64,000 nucleotides of DNA from an uncultured Aquimarina sp. (GCA_947498775.1 CANMLL010000002.1:62001-126000); one strand, 5' to 3'. Numbered from the stretch's first letter, positions 46,601-55,397 are shown. Made by a program: numbers and translations. Notes: generated by a model not told the origin, from the letters alone.

Positions 46601-47794
46601 ATGACAAAATACCGTAGTTTTTTTCAAATCTCAATAATGACCCTATTCATTTTTTCTTGTAAAGGAAGAAAGAATGATATTGATTTATCGAAAACTAATA
46701 GTGTGATAAAAAGTGTCGATAGTACGTCTTTAAGAATAACATTTTCAGAAAATAAAGAATCTAAACAATTATTATTTGATAGTTTACTTTTTGGTAGCAA
46801 TTGTGATGTTGCAATAAAAACTATTCAGGGCAGGTCTGCATTAGAGATCAAAACAGATAAAGAATTTTCAGATGCTTTTATAGACATTAAAGCTTCTTTA
46901 GGGCATCCTATTGATTTTACATCGTATAAGTATATAAGTATGGACATACTAATCCCTGATGATAGCTGGATTGCAGCATTAAAATTAAATTTTAAAGATT
47001 CGTTAGGAAATTTTGGGGGTTGCCCTGAAGTGGCTAACAACTTTTACGGACATTATAATCAATGGTTCAGTATAGTGACGAATTTACAACAGCTCACCCC
47101 ACATTTTAAAAACTGGGAAGGAACAGATAATCCGTTGCATAAGGTTTCTTATTTATCTCTAAACCCTTACAATGCAAATCAAGCTGATAGTTCATTAATC
47201 TATATTAATAATATTATGCTCAGTAATGATGTACCTCAAAAAAGCTATATACCTGCACGAATTGAAAAAATGGATAGTATCCCTAATATTCCGTTTGAAA
47301 TAAATTTTGACAATAAGGCACTATTAAAGAAGTTAATGGCATACAGAAGCTTTGAATCTTCGTATCAAGCCATGTCTAAAAATATTGCTGGTAATGAAAC
47401 AATGGCAATACGGTTGAAAGGGAGTGATAAAAATAAGCATATCGCTTTTTTACCTATCTTGGAAAAAATCACAGGACATCCGGTCGATTTTACACAAGTA
47501 AAATACATCTATTTTTCGTACTACATTACAAAAGAAAGTGACGATTTTGATGGTATTTGGCTATACCTCACAAGTGAACATTGGCAAGACATTCTTGTAG
47601 ATAAAAATTTTATAAAAGATTATGTAAAAGGAAGTTGGCAGAAAGTTCGTATTCCCGTTAATGAGCTTCAATTTATCCGAGAGCGGGGTGACCAGCTTGT
47701 TTTATCAAATGTGTACGAATTAAGAGTGGAGCTTAATTACTTTCCCGATAAAAAGAACATAGAAATGTGGATAGACAACTTTGGATGGGAATGA
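46601..47794 (+). CDS. Lipoprotein of unknown function with two tandem carbohydrate-binding-like domains
   Basis: A 397-residue lipoprotein (LFIFSCKGRK, lipid Cys20). No family is recognised. Two halves resemble each other: IKTIQGRSALEIKTD, LGHPIDFTSYKYISMDILIP, LKLNFKDS and INNIMLSND in the first; NIAGNETMAIRLKG, ITGHPVDFTQVKYIYFSYYI, IWLYLTSEHW and MWIDNFGWE in the second. This suggests a duplicated jelly-roll domain, in the manner of carbohydrate-binding modules of family 11/22 type. It lies between a GH5 and a GH5-like gene, so a surface glycan-binding protein is inferred. Confidence 0.6.
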   Translation: MTKYRSFFQISIMTLFIFSCKGRKNDIDLSKTNSVIKSVDSTSLRITFSENKESKQLLFDSLLFGSNCDVAIKTIQGRSALEIKTDKEFSDAFIDIKASLGHPIDFTSYKYISMDILIPDDSWIAALKLNFKDSLGNFGGCPEVANNFYGHYNQWFSIVTNLQQLTPHFKNWEGTDNPLHKVSYLSLNPYNANQADSSLIYINNIMLSNDVPQKSYIPARIEKMDSIPNIPFEINFDNKALLKKLMAYRSFESSYQAMSKNIAGNETMAIRLKGSDKNKHIAFLPILEKITGHPVDFTQVKYIYFSYYITKESDDFDGIWLYLTSEHWQDILVDKNFIKDYVKGSWQKVRIPVNELQFIRERGDQLVLSNVYELRVELNYFPDKKNIEMWIDNFGWE

Positions 47795-47939
47795 TTGTTT
47801 TATTAGTTATAAAACGTATGACTTACTAAGTCTAAAAGGAATTGCTCAGTGGTACTGACTCATCGTTAACCTCTAAAAGAGTTTAAGTATAAGAATATGT
47901 ATGATCGAATAACAATACAATATGATACTGGTATATAAA

Positions 47940-49430
47940 ATGAAAACTTCAATGTTAGTTTTACTGCTTGCTATTCTCCTGTCCTGTAGTTCAAAAAAAA
48001 CTGAAATAATAACTCCAATACCTAAAGATAGACCTATTCAATTACACCCCAAGAATCCACATTATTTTTTATACAAAGGAAAACCATTGGCATTGATTAC
48101 TTCGGCAGAACATTATGGCGCATTGATCAATCTTGATTTTGATTATCAAAAATACCTTGAAGCCCTTTCGGCAGAGGGAATGAATTACACGAGAATTTTC
48201 ACTGGTACTTATTATGAAATTCAGGGAGAAAGTTTTGGGATCAAAAAAAATACCCTCGCACCAAATAAAGATAAAATTTGTACTCCTTGGGTGACTACAA
48301 TTACCAATTCATCGGCAGGATTAAAATATGATCTTTCTAAATGGAATGAAAACTATTTTAAACGTCTTAAGGATTTTATGACCATTGCCGCGAAGTACGA
48401 CATCATTGTTGAAGTCACGTTATTTTCTTCTATCTATCGTGATGAACATTGGGACATCAATCCTCAGAATCCAAAAAATACAATAAATCTAACTGAGAGC
48501 ATCACCCGTTTTGAAGCACAAACTCTTAACAATGGTAAACTTTTAAGCTATCAGATCGATTTTGTAAAAAAAATGGTGAATGAACTTAATAAATACGACA
48601 ATTTCTTTTTCGAGATTCAGAATGAGCCCTGGTCCGATAATGGCATACCTATGTATAACATCATGAATAAAGAAGATCTAAATCCAAAGGACTGGGAATT
48701 TAAAGCCGATTTTGCAACAGAAGAGGTAATGCGATGGCAAGAAAGATTGGTATCTGTAATTAAAAAAGAAGAGCGTAAATTGAACAAAAAACATTTGATT
48801 GCCCAAAACTATACTAATTTCAAAGCACCGATTCCTCGGGTTAACGAAGATATCTCGATCATTAACTTTCATTATGCCTGGCCAGAAGCAGTAAGTTGGA
48901 ACTATCATTACGATAAGATTATAGGGTTTGATGAGACAGGTTTTGCAGGTTCTGGAGACGAAGTCTATAGAAGACAGGCATGGCAGTTTATGTTGAGTGG
49001 TGGTGGCTTATACAACAACCTGGATTATTCATTTTATATAGGAAATGAAGACGGATTGGCAGAAAATGATGCTCCTGGAGGGGGCGGAAAAGCATTGCGC
49101 AAACAACTTAAGATATTAGCAGACTTCTTACATAGTTTTCAGTTACAAAAACTATCTCCTAATCAAGGATGCATTGAAAGTTCAAAAGGATTAATTCCAT
49201 ACATTTTATCTGATCAGAATACTACATATGCTATATATTTAAGAGCTATTGGTATCAAAAATACAATATTAGAATTAACAACGGGTGATGGTAATTTTAG
49301 GGCACAAATACTCGATCCCATAAGTGGTTTATATGAGCCCCCATCTATTATTGAGTCCCACAAAGGTGTCCTAAAAATAGAAATAGAGATTCCAAAAGGA
49401 GAGTTGGCTTTGAAAATTATAAAGGTATAA
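47940..49430 (+). CDS. GH5-like (clan A) glycoside hydrolase lipoprotein
   Basis: A 496-residue lipoprotein from the ATG at 47940 (MKTSMLVLLLAILLSCSSKK); an upstream ATG at 47922 would only add six residues. It is a (beta/alpha)8 barrel with acid/base Glu229 in FEIQNEPWSD and nucleophile Glu332 in GFDETGFAGS, starting with HYFLYKGKPLALITSAEHYG, as seen in DUF4038/GH5-related enzymes. A C-terminal beta domain (about 410-496) ends the protein. It follows the unknown lipoprotein by about 145 bases. Likely removes or trims side groups or cleaves oligosaccharides at the surface; family assignment beyond clan A is not certain. Confidence 0.75.
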   Translation: MKTSMLVLLLAILLSCSSKKTEIITPIPKDRPIQLHPKNPHYFLYKGKPLALITSAEHYGALINLDFDYQKYLEALSAEGMNYTRIFTGTYYEIQGESFGIKKNTLAPNKDKICTPWVTTITNSSAGLKYDLSKWNENYFKRLKDFMTIAAKYDIIVEVTLFSSIYRDEHWDINPQNPKNTINLTESITRFEAQTLNNGKLLSYQIDFVKKMVNELNKYDNFFFEIQNEPWSDNGIPMYNIMNKEDLNPKDWEFKADFATEEVMRWQERLVSVIKKEERKLNKKHLIAQNYTNFKAPIPRVNEDISIINFHYAWPEAVSWNYHYDKIIGFDETGFAGSGDEVYRRQAWQFMLSGGGLYNNLDYSFYIGNEDGLAENDAPGGGGKALRKQLKILADFLHSFQLQKLSPNQGCIESSKGLIPYILSDQNTTYAIYLRAIGIKNTILELTTGDGNFRAQILDPISGLYEPPSIIESHKGVLKIEIEIPKGELALKIIKV

Positions 49431-49431
49431 T

Positions 49432-49453
49432 ATCAATTTAATTCTAAATTGAT
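49432..49453. terminator. AT-only hairpin between convergent genes
   Basis: A nine-base perfect stem (ATCAATTTA, 49432-49440; TAAATTGAT, 49445-49453) with a four-base loop, just after the stop of the GH5-like gene and 74 bases before the convergent GH1 end. No T run follows, so termination is uncertain. Confidence 0.4.
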
Positions 49454-49526
49454 TAAACAGGTACAACTTTAAGAGAATTAAACCAACTTCAGTTCATTTA
49501 TACAAAATTTTGGATAGTCTAAAAAT

Positions 49527-50909
49527 TCAAAAACCATTGTTTTTGATTGTTTCTTTATACCATAATGCAGAATTTTTGGGAGTTCGTTCTAGTGTTTCGT
49601 AATCTACATAATGAATTCCAAAACGTTTTGAATATCCTAGAGCCCATTCAAAATTATCCATAAAAGACCACACGAAATATCCCTTTAAGTTCACTCCGTT
49701 TTGTATAGCTTGATGGCAAGCCTTTAGATACTCTTCTACATATTCTTTTCGTACAGTATCATTTACAGATCCATCTATTAATTGATCGTCTAATGCGCAA
49801 CCATTTTCAGTAATAAATATGGGTGGGTTATTATAGCGATTACTGATCCATTCTAGAAGTTTACGACATCCCCAGGGAATGATCGCCCAGTTCATAGTAG
49901 TCATTTTCCAGTCGGGATCCGCAGTAAGCTGTACATATTGATCTTCAAAAAGGCCTCCATTACCGTATACTTCATTCTGCACATCACTATTTTCATCTAC
50001 ATCCGAAGCATAAAGCCCTGTATAATGATTCAGTCCAAAGAAATCTGAAGAACCTTTAATCATTGCTTTATCTTCATCTGTAAATCTTGGTAAACGGTCC
50101 CCTACTCTTTCTTTCATTACTTCTGGATAATCACCAAAATAGATAGGATCGGCAAACCAACCTATAAAAAACTCCAAAGAACGTTTAGCAGCATCCCGAT
50201 CAACTTCAGAGTTTGTAAGAGGCTCCCGCCAATCACAATTATTAGTAATACCTATTTTACCATTTTGCAGAGGGTTATATTTTTGTCGATATAAACTTAC
50301 AGCTTTTCCGTGAGCTCTTAAAAGCTGGTGGGCTACCTGATAAGGTTCACTTTTTGATTTTCTGCCAGGTGCAAATATTCCTTCACCATGACCCAAAATT
50401 GCAACTACCCAGGGCTCGTTTAATGTAATCCAATTTTTAACCCTATCACCAAAATGTTTAAAACAGATCCCTGCATATTTTTCAAAAAAGTCAGCAATTT
50501 CAGGGTTCAACCATCCATCTTTTTCTGTTTGTAATGCCAAAGGAAGGTCCCAGTGATAAAGTGTAATCCAAGGTTTGATGTTATGCGTTAGCAATTCATC
50601 GATCAAATTTGAATAAAACTCAATTCCTTCTCTATTGACCTCTCCCTGTCCGTCAGGCTGGATACGACTCCACGATATAGAAAAGCGATATGCTTTCAAT
50701 CCCAAATCGGCCATTAATTTTACATCTTCTTTATATCTATGATAATGATCACAACCTATATCACCGGTTTCATCCTTATGAGTTCTTCCGGGAGTATGTG
50801 CATGTGCATCCCATATGCTCCAAGCTCTGCCTCCTTCCCTAGCGGCTCCTTCTATTTGATAACTGGATGTGGCAGATCCCCATATAAAATCTTTAGGAAA
50901 TTTTATCAT
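49527..50909 (-). CDS. GH1 beta-glucosidase/beta-glycosidase
   Basis: A 460-residue cytoplasmic GH1 enzyme with standard length. N-terminal motif FPKDFIWGSATSSYQIEGA; acid/base Glu165 in ITLNEPWVV; nucleophile Glu368 in IFITENGCAL; conserved SFMDNFEWALGYSKRFGIHY. It hydrolyses terminal beta-glycosides (glucose, fucose, galactose or mannose). It lies 18 bases downstream of the aldose 1-epimerase on the same strand, forming a two-gene intracellular sugar-processing operon. Confidence 0.93.
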   Translation of the reverse strand: MIKFPKDFIWGSATSSYQIEGAAREGGRAWSIWDAHAHTPGRTHKDETGDIGCDHYHRYKEDVKLMADLGLKAYRFSISWSRIQPDGQGEVNREGIEFYSNLIDELLTHNIKPWITLYHWDLPLALQTEKDGWLNPEIADFFEKYAGICFKHFGDRVKNWITLNEPWVVAILGHGEGIFAPGRKSKSEPYQVAHQLLRAHGKAVSLYRQKYNPLQNGKIGITNNCDWREPLTNSEVDRDAAKRSLEFFIGWFADPIYFGDYPEVMKERVGDRLPRFTDEDKAMIKGSSDFFGLNHYTGLYASDVDENSDVQNEVYGNGGLFEDQYVQLTADPDWKMTTMNWAIIPWGCRKLLEWISNRYNNPPIFITENGCALDDQLIDGSVNDTVRKEYVEEYLKACHQAIQNGVNLKGYFVWSFMDNFEWALGYSKRFGIHYVDYETLERTPKNSALWYKETIKNNGF

Positions 50910-50927
50910 TTTATTAAAGTTTAGTTT

Positions 50928-52016
50928 TTAGGTAAAAAATTTGAATATGCTTGTAGTCTTGTATACTTGACCTTTTTTCAGTATTACAGAAGGAAATTCA
51001 GAACGGTTGGGGCTATCCGGAAAATATTGTGGTTCTATACAAAATGCATGATTCGGAAAATATTCTTTTCCTTTTTTACCAATAATTGGGGTGTTTAAAA
51101 CATTAGTGGTATAAAACTGGAAGCCTGGTTTATCAGTATAAACCGCCATCGCTCTTTTACTTGTTGGTTCATATATCTTGGCTGCTAAGATCAAATTTTG
51201 ATATTGATCCTTGGTCGAATCAATTATAAAATTATGGTCATATCCATTAGCAAATCGTATTTGATCATGATTATCATTCAAATGATTCCCTATTCGTTTA
51301 GGTCTTTTGAAATCTAATGGTGTATTGGTAACAGAGGATATTTCGCCAGTCGGAATCATATCTTTATCTATAACAGTATAATAACTTGAATTCATTTCAA
51401 CAATATGACCACAGATTGTTCCATTACCTGCTCCTTTTAAATTAAAATAAGAATGGTTAGTAAGGTTTACTATGGTGTTTTGATCGGATATACCTTCATA
51501 GTATATTTTAAGTTCATTTTCGTTAGTCAATTCATAGGTGACTTTAACTCTTAGGTTACCAGGGTATCCTTCTTCCAAATGTTTTGAGACATAAGTGAAT
51601 ATGATTTTCTGATTACTAAGTTGTTCTGCATGCCAGATAACATTATTAAACCCTATTTCTCCCCCATGTAATTGATTTTTATCTTCGTTAACTGTAAGTC
51701 TATATGATTTATGGTCAATAAAAAAACTTCCATTACTTATTCTGTTTGCATATCTTCCAATGATAGCACCAATATATTTTTCTTTAGAAGAAATATACTC
51801 CCTAATTGTAGAAAATCCAAATACCACATCACTGAATTCTCCCTTTTTATCTGGGATCATTAACGATACTAGACGCTGACCATAATTAGTAAAAGTAGCT
51901 TCTATTCCATTGTTATTAGTTAGTACAAAAAGTCTAGTTTTTTGATTGCTTATGATATCTTCAAAATCTTTGAATTTTAGTCCTGACTTGGTGCTGGTCT
52001 TACTTGTATTGAACAT
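50928..52016 (-). CDS. Aldose 1-epimerase (galactose mutarotase family)
   Basis: A 362-residue cytoplasmic protein interconverting the alpha and beta anomers of aldoses. Motifs are GRYANRISNGSF, NQLHGGEIGFNN (catalytic-site His), LTNHSYFNL (second His), NGYDHNFIID and FCIEPQYFPDSPN (catalytic Glu). No signal peptide. It is the first gene of the GH1 operon and would supply the right sugar anomer for kinases or isomerases after hydrolysis. An N-terminal extension of about 25 residues (MFNTSKTSTKSG) is unremarkable. Confidence 0.9.
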   Translation of the reverse strand: MFNTSKTSTKSGLKFKDFEDIISNQKTRLFVLTNNNGIEATFTNYGQRLVSLMIPDKKGEFSDVVFGFSTIREYISSKEKYIGAIIGRYANRISNGSFFIDHKSYRLTVNEDKNQLHGGEIGFNNVIWHAEQLSNQKIIFTYVSKHLEEGYPGNLRVKVTYELTNENELKIYYEGISDQNTIVNLTNHSYFNLKGAGNGTICGHIVEMNSSYYTVIDKDMIPTGEISSVTNTPLDFKRPKRIGNHLNDNHDQIRFANGYDHNFIIDSTKDQYQNLILAAKIYEPTSKRAMAVYTDKPGFQFYTTNVLNTPIIGKKGKEYFPNHAFCIEPQYFPDSPNRSEFPSVILKKGQVYKTTSIFKFFT

Positions 52017-52399
52017 AAATTTATCGAATCTCTCCAGTTTATACTTAAGTTTGGTTTATTTATAATTTCTTACGAAATGAAATTTATTGTTTATGCAAGT
52101 AAGAGATTAGATGTTCTTTAGAATGGTCATATTTTATCATTTTTTTATTATAAAAATGCAATTTTCCATTGTCCCAGAATTCACTTAATTATTTAGTGGA
52201 GCAATTCCGTTCAACAAAGTATTTATATTTAGTTTCGAATTAAGGATTCTTTGCAATTAAACTGGAGGCATTCAGATACTCAGGAAGTTTCTAATTCGCA
52301 AATCATCAACATAAAATATAGAATTTGAAGAATCCTTTCAGAGTAAAGGGATTTAAATAAACAACTAATTATCATGCATTTAAAATAGCTAGACAGTTC

Positions 52400-52411
52400 C
52401 TCTTTCTCCGC
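52400..52411 (+). repeat. tRNA-Ser 3'-end-like sequence, copy 1 (direct repeat)
   Basis: CTCTTTCTCCGC, identical to the copy at 52571-52582. The TTTCTCCG core matches the 3' acceptor strand and G discriminator typical of bacterial tRNA-Ser. No tRNA body is present upstream, so it is at most a remnant or an attachment-site core. Confidence 0.5.
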
Positions 52412-52420
52412 ATCATTCAA

Positions 52421-52452
52421 ATGCTTCACATCGTAGATGTGGGGCATTTTTG
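52421..52452 (+). terminator. Terminator-like hairpin after repeat copy 1
   Basis: Stem of 12 pairs including two G-U pairs: ATGC-TT-CACATC (52421-52432) with GATGTG-GG-GCAT (52436-52447), a three-base loop and a T run. It lies nine bases after the first tRNA-like repeat, where a tRNA terminator would be expected. Confidence 0.65.
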
Positions 52453-52570
52453 TTTTGCAAAGAATTCAAGTTCGCTTGAAAAATCGTAGTAAAATAAAAA
52501 TGCTACAGAGCATAAGCTTGAAGCATTTGAATGATATTGGATCTCCCTATGGAATCACCGAAGGTAATCA

Positions 52571-52582
52571 CTCTTTCTCCGC
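52571..52582 (+). repeat. tRNA-Ser 3'-end-like sequence, copy 2 (direct repeat)
   Basis: Second exact copy of CTCTTTCTCCGC, 171 bases after the first. The bases before it (GGTAATCA) do not form a proper T arm, so there is no intact tRNA. Confidence 0.5.
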
Positions 52583-52610
52583 TCATAATCAGCTAGATTG
52601 TATCAAAAGC

Positions 52611-52639
52611 CCATAAATATTATGTTTATGGATTTTTTT
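52611..52639 (+). terminator. Terminator-like hairpin after repeat copy 2
   Basis: Seven-base stem CCATAAA (52611-52617) and TTTATGG (52625-52631), seven-base loop, then ATTTTTTT. It follows the second tRNA-like repeat by 28 bases, echoing the layout of the first copy. Confidence 0.6.
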
Positions 52640-52733
52640 AATAACACTACATCATTCAAAACTATAGTGCATTAATATAGGTGTTAAGCTTCAAAAAATT
52701 AAATTATAATTGTATTTTGTATATATTTAAAAT

Positions 52734-53636
52734 TTGAATTCAAAAACTACATACTTCAAAGATATTTATGCCCTGCTTAAAGGATTGAAAACAGTCCAAC
52801 CTTTAAGTGGTAACTTTCATATCCATAAGTTTTCTGATACACCCAATACTTGGGTAAAAGAAACTAGTATCTTTAGGAGCAATACCTATTCCATTATTCT
52901 TTTAAATAAAGGCGAAGCAAAATATAAAATCGGTTTGTCCGAATACCATATTACTGATGGCAGTATCTATTTTCAGGCACCACAACATTTAAGATATTTT
53001 AATAGGTTGTCTGATTGGGATGGTTATGTTATTGTTTTTATGGACAGCTTTTTTGAAGACCACCCGACATTAAAACAACTCATCACTACTTTTGAAGGGT
53101 TTAAAATTATCTCTAAGGTTGTTGTTCCTTTAGAAAAGCACGTTCTTGAAGAAACAAAGCAGATGTTTCAACATCTATATAACATTAGCTATTCAAATAG
53201 CGCTAATCGTTTTGACAAAGCCAAGGCATTGTTAGAACTTATTTTACTTCAAAGTACAGAGCATTACAAACTTCTTTATCAAAATTTAAAAGAAACCAAA
53301 CAGAATCGCATTGTAAAACAGTTTGAACAAATTGTAGAAGAACATCTCTATGATATCACACAAGATAAAGTAGAGCGATTAATCACTATTTCAGAAATTG
53401 CTGAACAAATCAATGTAAATGCAACCTATTTAGGAGAAGTAATTAAAAAAGTTACGGGTAAAACACCTAAAGAGATTTTATCAGATAGAATTATTTTGGA
53501 AGCTCGTTCGCTTTTGAATAATACTAATATGGCTATAAATGAGATTGCCTACTTCTTAAAATTTCAGGATGCCTCTAACTTTACGAAGTTTTTTAAGTTA
53601 AAAACCGGTGTTTCACCATCCGAATACCGCCATTAA
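52734..53636 (+). CDS. AraC-family transcriptional regulator
   Basis: A 300-residue regulator. The only plausible start is a TTG at 52734 (an in-frame stop is six bases upstream and no early ATG exists). N-terminal cupin-like sensor (STYSIILLNKGEA-type strand SNTYSIILLNKGEAKYKIG, YFQAPQHLRYF) and C-terminal double helix-turn-helix: ITISEIAEQINVNATYLGEV and MAINEIAYFLKFQDASNFTKF, ending TGVSPSEYRH. It precedes an aldo/keto reductase by 111 bases on the same strand, a common arrangement for local control of that reductase. Confidence 0.85.
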   Translation: MNSKTTYFKDIYALLKGLKTVQPLSGNFHIHKFSDTPNTWVKETSIFRSNTYSIILLNKGEAKYKIGLSEYHITDGSIYFQAPQHLRYFNRLSDWDGYVIVFMDSFFEDHPTLKQLITTFEGFKIISKVVVPLEKHVLEETKQMFQHLYNISYSNSANRFDKAKALLELILLQSTEHYKLLYQNLKETKQNRIVKQFEQIVEEHLYDITQDKVERLITISEIAEQINVNATYLGEVIKKVTGKTPKEILSDRIILEARSLLNNTNMAINEIAYFLKFQDASNFTKFFKLKTGVSPSEYRH

Positions 53637-53747
53637 ATACGTTTTTTATTAAAAAACTGGAAAATTCACCAGTCATACTTAATTCTTCACCATAAAAACA
53701 CTTCCCTTCTGTAAGACATTTGTACTGTAATTAAAAAACAGTATAAA

Positions 53748-54554
53748 ATGGAAACACATAAAACATTCAAATTAGGAGATTTCGAAATCAATAGAATAGG
53801 TTTTGGAACGATGAGAGCTTCAACTGGAGCTGGTATTTGGGGCGACAACTCAAATAAGGAAAACACCATCAAGGTAATACGAACTGCTATTGAGAACGGA
53901 GTCAACTTTATTGATACAGCAGATTCTTATGGGCCATATACTTCAGAATTATTGATACAAGAAGCAGTTAGACCATTTGGCGACAAAGTACTGTTGGCTA
54001 CAAAAGGTGGTGCTGTAAAATATACCCCAGGTGCCATTATGGCCAATGGCCATCCTTATTATTTACGTACCGCAATCGAAGGAAGTTTAAAGCGATTAGA
54101 AAGGGAAACTATCGATATGTATTTCTTACACCGCGTAGACCCAAATATCCCTATTGAAGAATCAGTAGGTGCTTTGGCGCAATTTCAAAAAGAAGGTAAA
54201 ATCAAACACATAGGGATTTCTAATGTTACTGTTGAGCAGTTGGAAAAGGCGCAATCTGTAGCACAAATTGATGCGGTTCAAAACGCATTCAGTTTTAAAG
54301 ACAGACGTTACCAAGCCGTTGTAAATAAAACCACAGCAGATAATATTGCTTTTATAGCACACACACCAGTAGCCGTAAATAATTGGGATGATGACGCTTT
54401 TACAAAAGCAGATAAAGAGAATGTTTCTACCAATCAACTTTCATTATCGTGGTTGTTACAGTTTGCCCCGAATGTGATTTCAATTCCCGGCACGTCTTCA
54501 GAAAAACACTTAATGGAAAATTTAGCTTCCTACGATGTAAACATCAAGTTTTAA
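53748..54554 (+). CDS. Aldo/keto reductase
   Basis: A 268-residue NADPH-dependent reductase of the aldo-keto family. Catalytic tetrad residues are in FIDTADSYGP (Asp and Tyr), KVLLATKGG (Lys) and MYFLHRVDP (His); the nucleotide-binding end reads VISIPGTSSEKHLMENL. Cytoplasmic, slightly shorter than the usual 300 residues but with all motifs. It follows the AraC gene and precedes a VOC-family gene by 32 bases. Substrate unknown; carbonyl detoxification is likely. Confidence 0.9.
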   Translation: METHKTFKLGDFEINRIGFGTMRASTGAGIWGDNSNKENTIKVIRTAIENGVNFIDTADSYGPYTSELLIQEAVRPFGDKVLLATKGGAVKYTPGAIMANGHPYYLRTAIEGSLKRLERETIDMYFLHRVDPNIPIEESVGALAQFQKEGKIKHIGISNVTVEQLEKAQSVAQIDAVQNAFSFKDRRYQAVVNKTTADNIAFIAHTPVAVNNWDDDAFTKADKENVSTNQLSLSWLLQFAPNVISIPGTSSEKHLMENLASYDVNIKF

Positions 54555-54586
54555 AATAAACAATAACATATCAAAAATTAGAAATA

Positions 54587-55150
54587 ATGAAAAAAGTAAT
54601 AGCAATAACAGCAGTAGTATTAGTTGCAATAGGAATTTATGGATTCACAACTTTAGAATCCAATAAAGATAAAGGCTTATCAACAATGAAAGCCGATCAC
54701 ATTTTAATGGGGGTAACCAATTTTGAAGAAACCGTAAAATGGTACAAAGACATTTTAGGTTTTGAAGTAGAGGTACAATGGAAAGTAGCTGGGCTTGACA
54801 ATCTTGATTTAGCATATCTAAACAATGGAGATTTCCGAATAGAAATCATAGGGAACAAAGAAGGTGTTCAGAATAATAAGCAAGTAAACGATTTTGGCGA
54901 GCATTTATCTCATCAAGGGTATGCACACATTTGTTTTCAGGTTGAAGATATCGATTTGACAATGAAACAATTAAACGATAAGGGGATTGAAACTTTTGTA
55001 AAAGCTGAAACCTATCCATTGGATTTTTACAACAGAAGAGTGGCATTTATTAAAGACTTAAATGGAAATGTAATTGAGTTTGCAGAACCAATACAAGATA
55101 CAAGAAAAAACAATAACACATCTAAAATCATAAGCCATAAAAAATATTGA
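54587..55150 (+). CDS. VOC (glyoxalase/bleomycin-resistance fold) protein with N-terminal signal or anchor
   Basis: A 187-residue protein: a hydrophobic N-terminus (AITAVVLVAIGIYGF) followed by a single VOC domain (MKADHILMGVTNFEETVKWY, YAHICFQVEDIDL, VAFIKDLNGNVIEF). The His in ADHILMG and the Glu in VIEFAEP are at usual metal positions. An exported or membrane-anchored VOC protein is less common; an internal ATG at 54689 (MKADHILM) would give a plain cytoplasmic form. It follows the aldo/keto reductase in the same operon. Confidence 0.8.
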   Translation: MKKVIAITAVVLVAIGIYGFTTLESNKDKGLSTMKADHILMGVTNFEETVKWYKDILGFEVEVQWKVAGLDNLDLAYLNNGDFRIEIIGNKEGVQNNKQVNDFGEHLSHQGYAHICFQVEDIDLTMKQLNDKGIETFVKAETYPLDFYNRRVAFIKDLNGNVIEFAEPIQDTRKNNNTSKIISHKKY

Positions 55151-55192
55151 AATCATTAGAGACAAAGCAAAGTTTGTTGAGTAATAGCGTAG

Positions 55193-55396
55193 AGGAGGCA
55201 GAGCCTCGAGGAACTCTTTAGATTAATCATCCACGGAGAAAAAGATACCGTAGTGCCAATAGAAACAATCCGAATATTAGAAAATCAGATAAAAAACAAC
55301 GCTACTATAATCTATGAAAATAGCGGTCATTCCCCTATGATCGAAGAGCCAGAAAGATTTAATGACGATGTACTAAAATTTTTAAAAGGAGAATAA
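55193..55396 (+). pseudogene. C-terminal relic of an alpha/beta hydrolase
   Basis: An open frame without a start codon, RRQSLEELFRLIIHGEKDTV..., gives the last about 60 residues of an alpha/beta hydrolase: LIIHGEKDTVVPIETI holds the acid (Asp) and ENSGHSPMIEEPERF the catalytic His. The N-terminal two thirds, including the nucleophile, are missing; the frame is closed by a TAG at 55190-55192. The stretch just before has a small inverted repeat (GAGGC-AGA-GCCTC, 55194-55206 region), possibly a deletion scar. Non-functional as an enzyme. Confidence 0.75.
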
Positions 55397-55397
55397 A

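Larger units (their letters stand above)
52017..52733. other. 717-base non-coding boundary region with repeats
   Basis: No credible ORF. It separates the glycan region from an AraC/aldo-keto reductase cassette. It holds two copies of CTCTTTCTCCGC, a 15-base inverted repeat (52412-52426 and 52521-52535) and two terminator-like hairpins, all between 52400 and 52640. The remainder is plain AT-rich sequence and must contain promoters for the minus-strand epimerase gene and the plus-strand AraC gene. Confidence 0.6.

Noticed and set aside
52380..52650. Intact tRNA gene at the boundary
   Set aside because: Only the 3' end is tRNA-like; no anticodon, D or T arm could be traced.
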